A stretch of 64,000 nt of DNA, taken from positions 248,001-312,000 of the forward strand of contig CAJYJH010000033.1 of assembly GCA_913775265.1 (NCBI GenBank). Reading direction: 5' to 3'. A program made the translations under genes and the position numbers. Numbering within the stretch: the stretch's first letter is position 1; each line of letters begins with the position of its first letter. Shown one piece after another: positions 26,414 through 34,395 of this stretch. The DNA is from an uncultured Mucilaginibacter sp. GTDB lineage: Bacteria; Bacteroidota; Bacteroidia; Sphingobacteriales; Sphingobacteriaceae. Below the pieces are notes generated by a model. That model did no database searches and was not told the origin of the DNA. It saw nothing but the letters and a program-made list of their open reading frames with translations.

Positions 26414-27957
26414 CAAGATCTTTCGGTAGTTTGAGTTTTACGATGTGCCAGCCAGCGCTCGGCAGAAAATACCACCAGTAATGCCAGCCAAAAATATCTC
26501 TTGAGGCTGTTATTCTCTACGTTGTTTGATGATGCAATGGTATGCGCGGTGGTAGTGGTTTGAGGTAAATATTGCTGAGCACTCAACATCCTTTTATCGT
26601 CTGTATTGCTGATGTTCGATGCCGGCTCTTGCATCAGCTGTAACAACCAGGCCGGAAAAGTATCGCTCCAAACCAAATCGTTCCATGCCGGGTTAAAGCG
26701 GCTGTAAAAATGATAGATTTGCGTTGAGTCTTGTTGAGTTGATGTAATTACCGGTTGTCCAGAGGCTTCCTTCCAGACCGAGGTTCGAATCCCTCCGGCT
26801 CCACTAATTATTTTATACAAGTTTACCTTGTTAACCTCTGCAACAGCAGTGGCATACGGCTCCACGTTGCTCATCCAGCCATTTACTGCAATCGGTTTGC
26901 CCGCTTGATAGGCTAAAATATTTTTACAATAGTTGATGTAAGTTTTGCTGATCGGTTTTTCAGAAAGCCAGAATAACCAATCGGTGTTAGCGTTTAGCTG
27001 TGCCGGGTTGCTGATAGTTTTAATAATCGTTTTGCGTTGGGTAAACTGGCTTACTGCCTGCAATGCCGCTTTTAGGTAACCGGCATCTAAGCTATTATCA
27101 TCTGTATAGATCGCAATATGTTGAACAGCGGTGTTAACCGTTATCGGAGCTTGCTTTCCTTGAGTTAAAGATATTTGCGCTTGTCCATTATTAGTTTGTA
27201 TCTTATACACACTATTACCGGTAGACTCTCTAACGTTGGCATATTGAAACGAAGTGCCCGACGGGTGGCTTTGACCTTGCGCTATCCTGATGTCGCCAGA
27301 AGGTGTGAACCAAGCTTTTTGTATCCAGGTACTTGTTGAATCGGCTGGAGTATAAGTTTGCCAATTCAGTTGCAAGGCTGCTTCCGGCTTGTTGCCTGTA
27401 AAATATTTTGCCTGATTAGGTGTAAATAAATAAACGGGTATATCCGATGATACTTTATCGTCAAGCTGCCGGATTAAGCTCCAATAGTTGGGTTGGCGGT
27501 TGGTGAGTTTAACACTGTCTTGTTTAATCACAGCATCTTTAGGCGGGTTGATGATTTGTGCGATTGAGCCTTTAGCAAAACCCGTATTAAAATAATGAAA
27601 CTCGTAACCGGCGCGCGTTAGTGAATCTACTGTTGGTTTAAATTTGGAGTAAGTTGCTTTGAAACTTTCTTTCGGAATAAGTATCCAGCCTTTGGCTTTA
27701 ACTACCGGCATGCGCTTCTGCCATACGGGTAGGGCCAACACCAAAGCAAGCAGTATCAGCATCAAACAACGGAGGAGGAACAAAGGAACGTCCAGTAATT
27801 TTAAACTCCGGCTGCTTTTGCGCGAGGCGGCATCAATCAGCCCAATGCTACCTACTTTTAATACCTTACCCGGCCGGATGTTCCATAGGTGTATCAGTAC
27901 CGGAATTGCAATTGCGGCGGCACCAATAAGCCATAATGGATTTAAAAACTGGAACAT
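26413..27957 (-). CDS. BatA-like membrane protein (aerotolerance regulator N-terminal domain)
   Basis: Membrane protein of 514 residues. The N-terminus FLNPLWLIGAAAIAIPVLIH, then LWNIRPGKVLKVGSIGLI, is the BatA (PF07584-type) domain. A second helix (PLFLLRCLMLILLALVLALP) follows. The long middle part should lie outside the membrane, and a final helix (YFWLALLVVFSAERWLAHRK) anchors the C-terminus. No von Willebrand MIDAS motif is seen, unlike true BatA. It shares TGATG with the DUF4175-like gene and lies 86 bp after the DUF58 gene. Oddity: codons for SGAGGIRTS are antisense to a tRNA 3'-end-like sequence at 26780-26806. Confidence 0.86.
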   Translation of the reverse strand: MFQFLNPLWLIGAAAIAIPVLIHLWNIRPGKVLKVGSIGLIDAASRKSSRSLKLLDVPLFLLRCLMLILLALVLALPVWQKRMPVVKAKGWILIPKESFKATYSKFKPTVDSLTRAGYEFHYFNTGFAKGSIAQIINPPKDAVIKQDSVKLTNRQPNYWSLIRQLDDKVSSDIPVYLFTPNQAKYFTGNKPEAALQLNWQTYTPADSTSTWIQKAWFTPSGDIRIAQGQSHPSGTSFQYANVRESTGNSVYKIQTNNGQAQISLTQGKQAPITVNTAVQHIAIYTDDNSLDAGYLKAALQAVSQFTQRKTIIKTISNPAQLNANTDWLFWLSEKPISKTYINYCKNILAYQAGKPIAVNGWMSNVEPYATAVAEVNKVNLYKIISGAGGIRTSVWKEASGQPVITSTQQDSTQIYHFYSRFNPAWNDLVWSDTFPAWLLQLMQEPASNISNTDDKRMLSAQQYLPQTTTTAHTIASSNNVENNSLKRYFWLALLVVFSAERWLAHRKTQTTERS

Positions 27958-28043
27958 GAATTTTTATTGAACGCTTTTTCTGATTAGGACTGTTATTTAT
28001 TTAATATATTTGATTACTGTTGATTGAAGTATTTAAAAACTCT

Positions 28044-28916
28044 CTACACGCCTTTATTTCTTTGTACTAAAAACGTGTGTAAGGCTTCATCAAGGGGCTG
28101 AGCGGTATTAATTACGCGGTGGACGATGTGCTTGCCTAATAGCTGCATCCGGATATTTTCTAAATGGTTGTGCAGTGCTTGCTGGTAGCGTTCTTTGGCT
28201 TGCGGCCCTATTTGTATTACCTCCCCGGTTTCTAAATCTTCTAAAGCCGAGTAGCCTTTAAAATCAAAATCCAGTTCGTTTTGCCCCATCAGTTGAAATA
28301 CAATAATCTCATGCTTTAAAGCAGCTAATGAATCCAATAGCTTGGTAATCTCACCCTCCGTTTGATACATATCGGTAATGAAAACCAGTAGTTCTTTCCG
28401 CCCCGTGCCTGCAAACAACTCCCGGTAGTGAATATGCTGTGTAAAGGTGCCGGCAGGCTCGATGTTCTCTAACTGATGATATAATCGCTGTAAATGCTGC
28501 GGGTCAGGGCGCGAAGCCAACGAAAACAAACCACCATCTTTAAATACATACAAACCCACGGCATCGCCTTGCAGGTTGGCCAGGTAAGCTAACGAAGCTG
28601 CCATGAAACGGGCATACTCTATTTTGCTCAGTGTGCCGTCGTGATGATTCATCGAGGCGCTGGCATCAATCAAAAACCTGACAGAGATGCTGGTTTCAAC
28701 CTCCGACTCGCGGATATAGTACCGGTCGCTCCGGGCATACATACGCCAGTCGAGCCACCTCAAATCATCGCCCGGCTGGTAGCTTCGGTACTGACTAAAC
28801 TCCAATCCCGGTCCCTTAACGGTACTTTTATTAAAGCCGTTCATAAAGCCATCAATCACCGTTTTAGCCAACAGCGGCAGGTTTTTAATGGTCATTAAAA
28901 CTTTAGGGTCGAGCAT
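28044..28916 (-). CDS. DUF58 domain protein (VWA-like)
   Basis: Soluble protein of 290 residues. The DUF58 hallmark GPGLEFSQYRSYQPGDDLRW, then LDWRMYARSDRYYIRE, is complete. It is followed by a von Willebrand factor A-like stretch with a MIDAS-type motif DASASM (FLIDASASMNHHDG) and LLVFITDMYQTEGEI. DUF58 proteins are regular partners of MoxR AAA+ ATPases, and the pair is thought to act as a chaperone for complex assembly or metal-dependent maturation. It lies 88 bp after moxR, in a spacer filled by a degenerate short repeat, and heads the membrane-protein part of the operon. Confidence 0.93.
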   Translation of the reverse strand: MLDPKVLMTIKNLPLLAKTVIDGFMNGFNKSTVKGPGLEFSQYRSYQPGDDLRWLDWRMYARSDRYYIRESEVETSISVRFLIDASASMNHHDGTLSKIEYARFMAASLAYLANLQGDAVGLYVFKDGGLFSLASRPDPQHLQRLYHQLENIEPAGTFTQHIHYRELFAGTGRKELLVFITDMYQTEGEITKLLDSLAALKHEIIVFQLMGQNELDFDFKGYSALEDLETGEVIQIGPQAKERYQQALHNHLENIRMQLLGKHIVHRVINTAQPLDEALHTFLVQRNKGV

Positions 28917-29004
28917 GAGTGTTGTGGTGACTTTTTTTGGTTCCTGGCTCTTATTTCTTAGCTCTTAACTTTAACTCTGTATTCTTGATTCTATACTCTC
29001 TACT
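28917..29004. repeat. Degenerate short tandem repeat filling the moxR-DUF58 spacer
   Basis: The spacer is made of imperfect units such as CTCTTA, TTCTTAG, CTCTTAAC, TTCTTGATTCTA and TACTCTC. Read on the minus strand these are GAGT/AATCAAG-type units. The same style of unit appears inside ispG (32492-32527) and next to sucD (50658-50694). The MoxR stop codon overlaps its beginning. It looks like a dispersed intergenic repeat family, not coding or promoter sequence. Confidence 0.55.
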
Positions 29005-29997
29005 CTAAATCTTCGGTCTTTCCAGTAGTTTTATCAATTCAGCGGTAGCCTTATCCGATGTAATACCTTCAGCCTCTGCTTTAAAATTCATCAGCACGCG
29101 GTGGCGTAATACCGGTGTAGCCATAGCATGGATATCCTCCATCATAACGGCATACCTACCCTTTAATAAAGCACGTGCTTTGGCAGTTAATATTAAGGCC
29201 TGACCAGCCCGCGGGCCAGCACCCCAACGTACCCATTCTTTTACATAGCTTAAAGTAGAAGTATCGGGCCGGGTAGCTCTAATCAGTTCGCTTACATAGC
29301 GCACTAAATCTTCGCTGATGCTTACCTGCCTAACTAAGGCTTGTGCCCGTTGTATTTCTTCAGCGCTGATTACCGGGTTTATAACAGCTTTAGACGTGCC
29401 GGTTGTGCGGTTTAAAATATCAAACTCTTCTTGCGCGGTAGGGTAGCCTATGCGTACCAGCAATAAGAAACGGTCTAATTGAGCTTCGGGTAGGGGATAA
29501 GTACCTGCCTGTTCAATAGGGTTTTGCGTAGCCAGGATAAAAAACGGTTTGTCGAGCGGATAGGTTTGCCCGCCGTAGGTGACTTCAAACTCCTGCATCG
29601 CCTCTAACAGGGCCGACTGTGTTTTAGGCGGCGTACGATTAATCTCGTCGGCCAAAATAATATTGGCAAACAGGGGGCCTTTGTTAAACTTAAAAAAGCG
29701 TTTGCCGGTGGCATGGTCTTCTTCCAGAATCTCGGTACCCACAATATCAGTAGGCATCAAATCGGGCGTAAACTGTATTCGTCTGAAAGATAAATGTAAA
29801 GCCTGCGACATGGTTTTAACCAGCAAAGTTTTAGCCAGGCCGGGTACACCTTCCAGTAAGCAATGGCCGCCTGCTAAGAATGCTACCAGTAACTCATCTA
29901 AAATATGTTCCTGGCCAACAATGACCTTTTGTATCTCAGTTTTTAACTGCGGAAGCTTCGCCAGCAGTGATTTAACGTGGGTTTCTGTGATTTCCAA
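29005..29997 (-). CDS. MoxR family AAA+ ATPase
   Basis: Cytoplasmic AAA+ ATPase of 330 residues. Walker A is GVPGLAKT within CLLEGVPGLAKTLLVKTMSQ, with Ala instead of the usual third Gly as is normal in MoxR proteins. Walker B is IILADEINRTPPKTQSALLE, followed by the sensor-1 region FILATQNPIEQAGTYPLPEA and QLDRFLL, and a C-terminal lid domain. The start is TTG at 29997: the upstream in-frame stop is 9-12 bases away and no ATG precedes the domain. First gene of the seven-gene minus-strand operon with DUF58, BatA-like, DUF4175-like and TldD/PmbA genes. By family it remodels or activates VWA-type partners. Confidence 0.95.
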   Translation of the reverse strand: MEITETHVKSLLAKLPQLKTEIQKVIVGQEHILDELLVAFLAGGHCLLEGVPGLAKTLLVKTMSQALHLSFRRIQFTPDLMPTDIVGTEILEEDHATGKRFFKFNKGPLFANIILADEINRTPPKTQSALLEAMQEFEVTYGGQTYPLDKPFFILATQNPIEQAGTYPLPEAQLDRFLLLVRIGYPTAQEEFDILNRTTGTSKAVINPVISAEEIQRAQALVRQVSISEDLVRYVSELIRATRPDTSTLSYVKEWVRWGAGPRAGQALILTAKARALLKGRYAVMMEDIHAMATPVLRHRVLMNFKAEAEGITSDKATAELIKLLERPKI

Positions 29998-30142
29998 AGC
30001 GCAATTTTATATCAAAATAACAAGTACGTGGCAAATAGCATCCCAATATATCCTGATTTTGATGAAAAGGAGCGCGATTTTGTAAAAACCTGAAATTAGT
30101 ATTCAAAAAATTACAAACCCTATAAACAAAAACGGGTGACGG

Positions 30143-30805
30143 ATGAAATTTTGTACTACTTTTAAAGTTTTATCACTAATGGCATTAACTTCTAAGTTTA
30201 CTTTTACTCGCTTCAGCTATCACTCCGGCGATTGGGATACCGACCAGCGCATGCCTTCTAATATCTTGAACTCTTTGCTGGAGTATACCACCATTCCTAT
30301 TGATAGCAAAGAAAAGGTAGTAGCCCTGAGTAGTCCTGATGTGTTTAACTCGCCTTTTAGTTACCTGAGCGGCCATAAGCTGGTACAGTTTGATGCGCAA
30401 GAGCGTGCTAATTTTAAAAAGTATGTGCAAAACGGCGGATTCGTATTTGTAGATGATTGCAATCATGACATCGACGGCTTGTTTGCCAAATCGTTTGAGG
30501 CGCAGATGTCGGCTTTGTTCGGTCCGCAGGCCATGAAGAAGATTCCGAATAACCACGAAATTTATCGATCCTTCTTTACCTTTGAAAAGGGCCCACCCAA
30601 CACTTCTTTCGAATTGAATGGTTGGGGTGATGATTTGGTGCACGATTATTTAAAGGCCATTACCATTAACGGACGGATTGCCGTATTATATAGTAATAAA
30701 GATTACGGTTGCGAATGGGATTACGACTTTAGGAACAAGCGTTTTTTGGCTGAAGATAATACCAAGTTCGGCGTAAATATTGTGGTATATGCCATGAGTT
30801 CGTAA
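30143..30805 (+). CDS. DUF4159 family protein
   Basis: Protein of 220 residues, or 208 if translation starts at the second ATG (30179), which removes a weakly hydrophobic leader and begins MALTSKFTFTRFSYHSGDWD. DUF4159 blocks: FTFTRFSYHSGDWDTD, NSLLEYTTIPID, FNSPFSYLSGHKLVQF, ANFKKYVQNGGFVFVDDC and NHEIYRSFFTF. The fold is expected to be glutamine-amidotransferase-like, without an evident catalytic Cys. DUF4159 genes recur beside MoxR/DUF58/BatA operons, as here, where it is divergent from moxR across a 145-bp spacer. It is therefore probably a further component of that system. Biochemical function unknown. Confidence 0.87.
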   Translation: MKFCTTFKVLSLMALTSKFTFTRFSYHSGDWDTDQRMPSNILNSLLEYTTIPIDSKEKVVALSSPDVFNSPFSYLSGHKLVQFDAQERANFKKYVQNGGFVFVDDCNHDIDGLFAKSFEAQMSALFGPQAMKKIPNNHEIYRSFFTFEKGPPNTSFELNGWGDDLVHDYLKAITINGRIAVLYSNKDYGCEWDYDFRNKRFLAEDNTKFGVNIVVYAMSS

Positions 30806-30832
30806 CGGTTAGGCAAACGGTAATTAAAACAC

Positions 30833-30840
30833 TACTTTTG
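30833..30840 (+). promoter_or_regulatory. -7 box upstream of the GYF-RDD gene
   Basis: TACTTTTG fits TAnnTTTG and ends 28 bp before the ATG at 30869, giving a leader of about 20 nt. No clear TTTG is present at -33. Confidence 0.5.
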
Positions 30841-30868
30841 CGGGCCGTGCTCAGCACAACACACATAC

Positions 30869-31510
30869 ATGGATAGTTTTTTTGTTAAAGATAACGACGG
30901 TGAAAAAGGCCCTTTCACTTTTGAAGAATTAACCGACGGTCGCTTGGAGCCCGATGATCTGGTGCGTACACCGTTTAGTAACTGGCAAAAAGCCAGTGAT
31001 ATTGCAGACTTTGCAGAATACTTTCGTTACGAGGGCTACTACTTTGCTACAGAAGATAACCTGGCCGGTTTTGGCTACCGGGTGTTGGCCTTCATTGTAG
31101 ACTACTTTGTGATCAGCATGCTGCTCCGCATCGAGTTTAGCTTGTTAAGCGGTTATCTGCCGGTAGAAAAGCTCAACAGCATCAGTCTCAACCAACCGAT
31201 CAATCCATCCGATCTTAAAGATGTACTTATATTACAAGGCGTATTTTTTGCAACAGTTTGGTTATATAACCTGATCTGCTTTGTTACCCCTTTAAGCGCT
31301 ACATTAGGGCAAGTGTTATTTAAACTGATTGTAGTAGACCAAGACGGTTTGAAACTGAGCTTCGGGAAAGCTTTACTCCGCAGCTTTGGCAAAGTAGTCT
31401 CGTTTCTGTTTTGCGGTGCCGGCTTTTTACTGGCTTTGTTTGGTGGCTATAACCAGGCTTTGCACGACAGGCTGGCTAAAACTTACGTACTCCGTAAAGA
31501 CATATTTTAA
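30869..31510 (+). CDS. GYF_2 plus RDD domain membrane protein
   Basis: Protein of 213 residues. Residues 1-50 form a GYF_2/DUF4339-type domain (FVKDNDGEKGPFTFEELTDG, then RLEPDDLVRTPFSNWQKASD), a module expected to bind peptides. Residues ~65-210 form an RDD domain with three to four membrane helices (GFGYRVLAFIVDYFVISMLL; VTPLSATLGQVLFKLIVVD; FGGYNQALHDRLAKTYVLRK), including the conserved Arg and Asp residues that name the family. Function unknown. It follows the DUF4159 gene by 63 bp but has its own -7 box. Likely role: membrane scaffold or transporter-like protein. Confidence 0.88.
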   Translation: MDSFFVKDNDGEKGPFTFEELTDGRLEPDDLVRTPFSNWQKASDIADFAEYFRYEGYYFATEDNLAGFGYRVLAFIVDYFVISMLLRIEFSLLSGYLPVEKLNSISLNQPINPSDLKDVLILQGVFFATVWLYNLICFVTPLSATLGQVLFKLIVVDQDGLKLSFGKALLRSFGKVVSFLFCGAGFLLALFGGYNQALHDRLAKTYVLRKDIF

Positions 31511-31548
31511 TTTTACTTTTTACTCAGGTTAGCATACACCAATATGCT

Positions 31549-31556
31549 TAACTTTG
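31549..31556 (+). promoter_or_regulatory. -7 box of ispG
   Basis: TAACTTTG fits TAnnTTTG and lies 27 bp before the ATG at 31584. It overlaps an in-frame upstream TTG (31554), which argues that this TTG is not the start. The -33 element is weak (GGTTAG at 31527). Confidence 0.55.
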
Positions 31557-31583
31557 TATTGTTTAGATAATTGCGCATATCCT

Positions 31584-33692
31584 ATGATGAACGCTGAAGC
31601 TGTAAAAGGGCTGCCTGGCCGTTACTGTAATTCACTCACCCAATATTCACGTTTTGTAACCCGCGAAGTCACTATCGGCGATGTGCCGATGGGGGGCAGC
31701 AACCCTATCCGAATACAAAGCATGACCACCACCGATACCATGGACACCATAGGTACGGTTGAGCAAACCATACGCATGGTTGATGCCGGTTGTGAGTACG
31801 TACGTATTACAGCGCCAAGCATTAAAGAAGCGCAAAACCTGGCCGAAATTAAAAAGCAATTACGTGCACGGGGATATACCGTACCCTTGGTTGCCGACAT
31901 TCATTTTACACCAAATGCTGCCGAGGTAGCTGCCCGTATAGTAGAAAAGGTACGCGTTAACCCCGGTAATTACGCCGATAAAAAGAAGTTTGACGAGTTA
32001 GAATACACCGACTTGGAATATCAGGGCGAGTTAGACCGCATCTTTCAAAAGTTTACCCCATTGGTAAATATTTGTAAAGAATATGGTACTGCTATGCGTA
32101 TCGGTACTAACCATGGCTCATTGAGTGACCGTATTATGAGCCGTTATGGTGATACCCCGCAGGGCATGGTAGAGTCGGCTATGGAGTTTATCCGGATGTG
32201 CGAGGCGCTTAATTATTACAACCTCGTGATCTCCATGAAAAGCAGTAATCCGCAGGTGATGGTACAAGCCTATCGTTTACTGGTAGATACCATGGTAGCC
32301 GAGGGAATGAATTACCCATTACACTTAGGCGTAACTGAAGCCGGTGATGGTGAGGATGGCCGTATCAAATCAGCCGTAGGTATTGGTACTCTGCTCGAAG
32401 ATGGCTTGGGCGATACTGTCCGCGTTTCGTTAACCGAAGAGCCCGAAGCGGAAGCACCGGTAGCTATTGCGCTGGTGAACAGGTATGCATTGAGAAATCA
32501 GGAATCAAGGGTCAAGAATCAAGAAACTTTACACGCAACCGGCAACACACAACCGGTAGCTCATAACCCATACGAATATCAGAAGCGGACTACCTTTGAA
32601 GCTAATGCCTTTATTGGTGGGCATATGGTACCTCGGGTAGTGGTTGACTTGAGCAACCGCAACTTAAAGGATCCGTCGGTATTGAATGATGCCGGTTATT
32701 TGTATTCGCCGGTTTTGGATAAATATAAGATGGCCGACCAGTCGGTAGACTTTGTTTATCTGGCCGAACAGTTGCCGTCTTTTACCTTTCCGGGCAACTT
32801 AAAGCAGTTATATAATTATGCTACGTGGCAAACGCTGGCTAACAAAAAGAACTGTCACCCGGTATTTACGCTACCCCAATATTTAGCTGCTGAAGATCGT
32901 ACGTCGGCGCTGAACCTGGTAAAAGTAGCCCTGGCTGATTTTGACGTCATGCAATTTAGGCAATTGGCTGAAGACAAGGGCTTAGTATGGGTTTTAGAAA
33001 CCAACGCCCTGCATGGCATGGCCGAGCAGCGTAGTTTCTTTTTTAAACTGGAAGAAGCCGGTATTGATACACCCGTGATTATTAAGCGAAGCTATCATTT
33101 TAATGAAGGCGCAATAACACCATCTGTTATACAAACAGAAACAACAGGTACGAATGCATTGCCGATTGTTGATCGCGATAATACAACTATCCTGACTTCG
33201 GCGCAAGCCACTACTGATCCGGTTACTCATCTGCAATTATATGCCGCTACCGATATGGGAGCTCTGCTGGTAGATGGTTTTGGTGATGGTATATGGATTG
33301 ATGCACCTGAATTACCGGCTTCGGTAATTACCTCTACAGCCTTCGGAATTTTACAGGCTACCCGCTCACGGATCTCTAAAACAGAATATATCTCCTGCCC
33401 AAGCTGCGGTCGTACCTTGTTCGACTTGCAGGAAACTACCCAAATGATCCGCAGTCGTACCAGCCACTTGAAAGGTTTGAAAATTGGTATTATGGGATGC
33501 ATCGTAAACGGCCCCGGCGAAATGGCCGATGCAGATTACGGTTATGTAGGTGCCGGTCCGGGTAAAATTACGCTTTACCGCGGTAAAGAAGTAGTTAAAA
33601 AGAATGTGAACACGGCTAAAGCACTCGACGAACTAATTGGTATCATTCGCGAAGATGGCAATTGGGTAGAGCCGGTTGCTGAGCTTTTGTAA
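31584..33692 (+). CDS. ispG: 4-hydroxy-3-methylbut-2-enyl diphosphate synthase (IspG/GcpE), long type
   Basis: Iron-sulfur enzyme of the MEP isoprenoid pathway. It reductively opens MEcPP to HMBPP. It has 702 residues from ATG 31584, against ~370 in E. coli; the extra middle domain is typical of the plant/Bacteroidota/Chlamydia form. The N-terminal TIM barrel shows SNPIRIQSMTTTDTMDT, CEYVRITAPS, VADIHFTPNAAEVAA and KVRVNPGNYADKK. The C-terminal [4Fe-4S] domain has Cys605 and Cys608 (SCPSCGRTL) and Cys639 followed by Glu (MGCIVNGPGEMADADYGYVG). Oddity: about residues 303-315 (NQESRVKNQET) are encoded by a short repeat that resembles dispersed intergenic repeats elsewhere in the window. A hairpin terminator follows. 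Confidence 0.96.
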   Translation: MMNAEAVKGLPGRYCNSLTQYSRFVTREVTIGDVPMGGSNPIRIQSMTTTDTMDTIGTVEQTIRMVDAGCEYVRITAPSIKEAQNLAEIKKQLRARGYTVPLVADIHFTPNAAEVAARIVEKVRVNPGNYADKKKFDELEYTDLEYQGELDRIFQKFTPLVNICKEYGTAMRIGTNHGSLSDRIMSRYGDTPQGMVESAMEFIRMCEALNYYNLVISMKSSNPQVMVQAYRLLVDTMVAEGMNYPLHLGVTEAGDGEDGRIKSAVGIGTLLEDGLGDTVRVSLTEEPEAEAPVAIALVNRYALRNQESRVKNQETLHATGNTQPVAHNPYEYQKRTTFEANAFIGGHMVPRVVVDLSNRNLKDPSVLNDAGYLYSPVLDKYKMADQSVDFVYLAEQLPSFTFPGNLKQLYNYATWQTLANKKNCHPVFTLPQYLAAEDRTSALNLVKVALADFDVMQFRQLAEDKGLVWVLETNALHGMAEQRSFFFKLEEAGIDTPVIIKRSYHFNEGAITPSVIQTETTGTNALPIVDRDNTTILTSAQATTDPVTHLQLYAATDMGALLVDGFGDGIWIDAPELPASVITSTAFGILQATRSRISKTEYISCPSCGRTLFDLQETTQMIRSRTSHLKGLKIGIMGCIVNGPGEMADADYGYVGAGPGKITLYRGKEVVKKNVNTAKALDELIGIIREDGNWVEPVAELL
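32492..32527 (+). repeat. Short tandem repeat inserted in frame in ispG
   Basis: The coding sequence contains AATCAGG, AATCAAGG, GTCAAG, AATCAAG units in a row, encoding NQESRVKNQE. The unit type matches the spacer repeats at 28917-29004 and 50658-50694. The site lies in a linker between the TIM barrel and the middle domain, so an insertion could be tolerated. Confidence 0.55.
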
Positions 33693-33720
33693 ATAGCTAC
33701 TTAGCTGTAATATATCTTAA

Positions 33721-33767
33721 AAGCCTTATGGTAAGATAGTTTGTATCTGTATCTTGCCATAAGGCTT
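33721..33767 (+). terminator. Hairpin terminator after ispG
   Basis: AAGCCTTATGGTAAGATA (33721-33738) pairs with TATCTTGCCATAAGGCTT (33750-33767), with one G-U pair and an 11-nt loop. A T-rich tail follows. It lies 28 bp past the ispG stop. Confidence 0.8.
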
Positions 33768-33883
33768 TATTGTTGTCGTAATATGGAGGAATAAATCAGA
33801 CCTCCCTAACTTTCAGTGGAGTTAACTTAAGCCGTGTATTTTTAATTTCTTCAGCCGTCAAAAAGCTTAGATTGATAAAAATT

Positions 33884-34309
33884 TTATTCAAATATCACAG
33901 GGACAGTATATTGTACCCTGACAGGTTTGCCATTTTGTCTTCCCGGCTCCCATTTGGGAGATAGTTTGATTACCCTGATAGCTTCTTTTGCGGCTTTCGA
34001 TTCAGTGTTTCTGCCAATAGCTTTTACATCACTCAATGAGCCGTCTTTCTCAACCACAAAAGTGATATTGATACGCCCTGAAGTTTCAGCTTTTTTGTTG
34101 TCGATATTTTGCTTTAAAAATTTAGTAAATCCTTCAAATCTCCCCGGAAATTTCGGAAGAGTTTCAACTGAGGTGTATACATCTCCTGGTTTGGAAAGTG
34201 TTACTTCTGCCACTTTTAAGGACTTAGCTGGTTTGGTTTGTGCATCAGTCGAATAAACGGAAAATGCAAAAGCTGCCGTGACCAGTGTTGTGATAATTTT
34301 AGTGTTCAT
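33884..34309 (-). CDS. Secreted TonB C-terminal domain protein
   Basis: Protein of 141 residues with a signal peptide (MNTKIITTLVTAAFAFSVYS, then TDAQ) and a TonB C-terminal (TonB_C) domain: PGRFEGFTKFLKQNI, GRINITFVVEKDGSLSDVKA, then AIRVIKLSPKWEPGRQNGKP and VRVQYTVPVIFE. The membrane anchor and Pro-rich linker of true TonB are missing, so it is not a complete energy transducer. Such stand-alone TonB_C proteins are common in Bacteroidota and their role is unclear. No ExbB/ExbD genes are nearby. It is divergent from poxB across 86 bp. Confidence 0.88.
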   Translation of the reverse strand: MNTKIITTLVTAAFAFSVYSTDAQTKPAKSLKVAEVTLSKPGDVYTSVETLPKFPGRFEGFTKFLKQNIDNKKAETSGRINITFVVEKDGSLSDVKAIGRNTESKAAKEAIRVIKLSPKWEPGRQNGKPVRVQYTVPVIFE

Positions 34310-34395
34310 ATTATAGTAAAATTACTACTATTCCCTAATAATTAAAACTCACTTACGGGTATGAGGTTATTGTTGGTACAACAACAAAAATACAC

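Noticed and set aside
26730-26806. Complete tRNA gene ending at the GGTTCGAATCC-like sequence
   Set aside because: No D arm, anticodon arm or matching 5' acceptor strand can be found upstream, and the region is inside a well-formed coding sequence.
29579-30085. 168-codon plus-strand open frame opposite moxR
   Set aside because: Exact antisense of the conserved Walker regions of moxR. The frame exists only because of codon bias in the real gene.
30185-30643. Minus-strand 152-codon frame opposite the DUF4159 gene
   Set aside because: Antisense to conserved DUF4159 blocks. Nothing supports translation.
31554-31583. Upstream TTG start for ispG
   Set aside because: It overlaps the predicted -7 box TAACTTTG, and two ATG codons follow directly before the conserved N-terminus.
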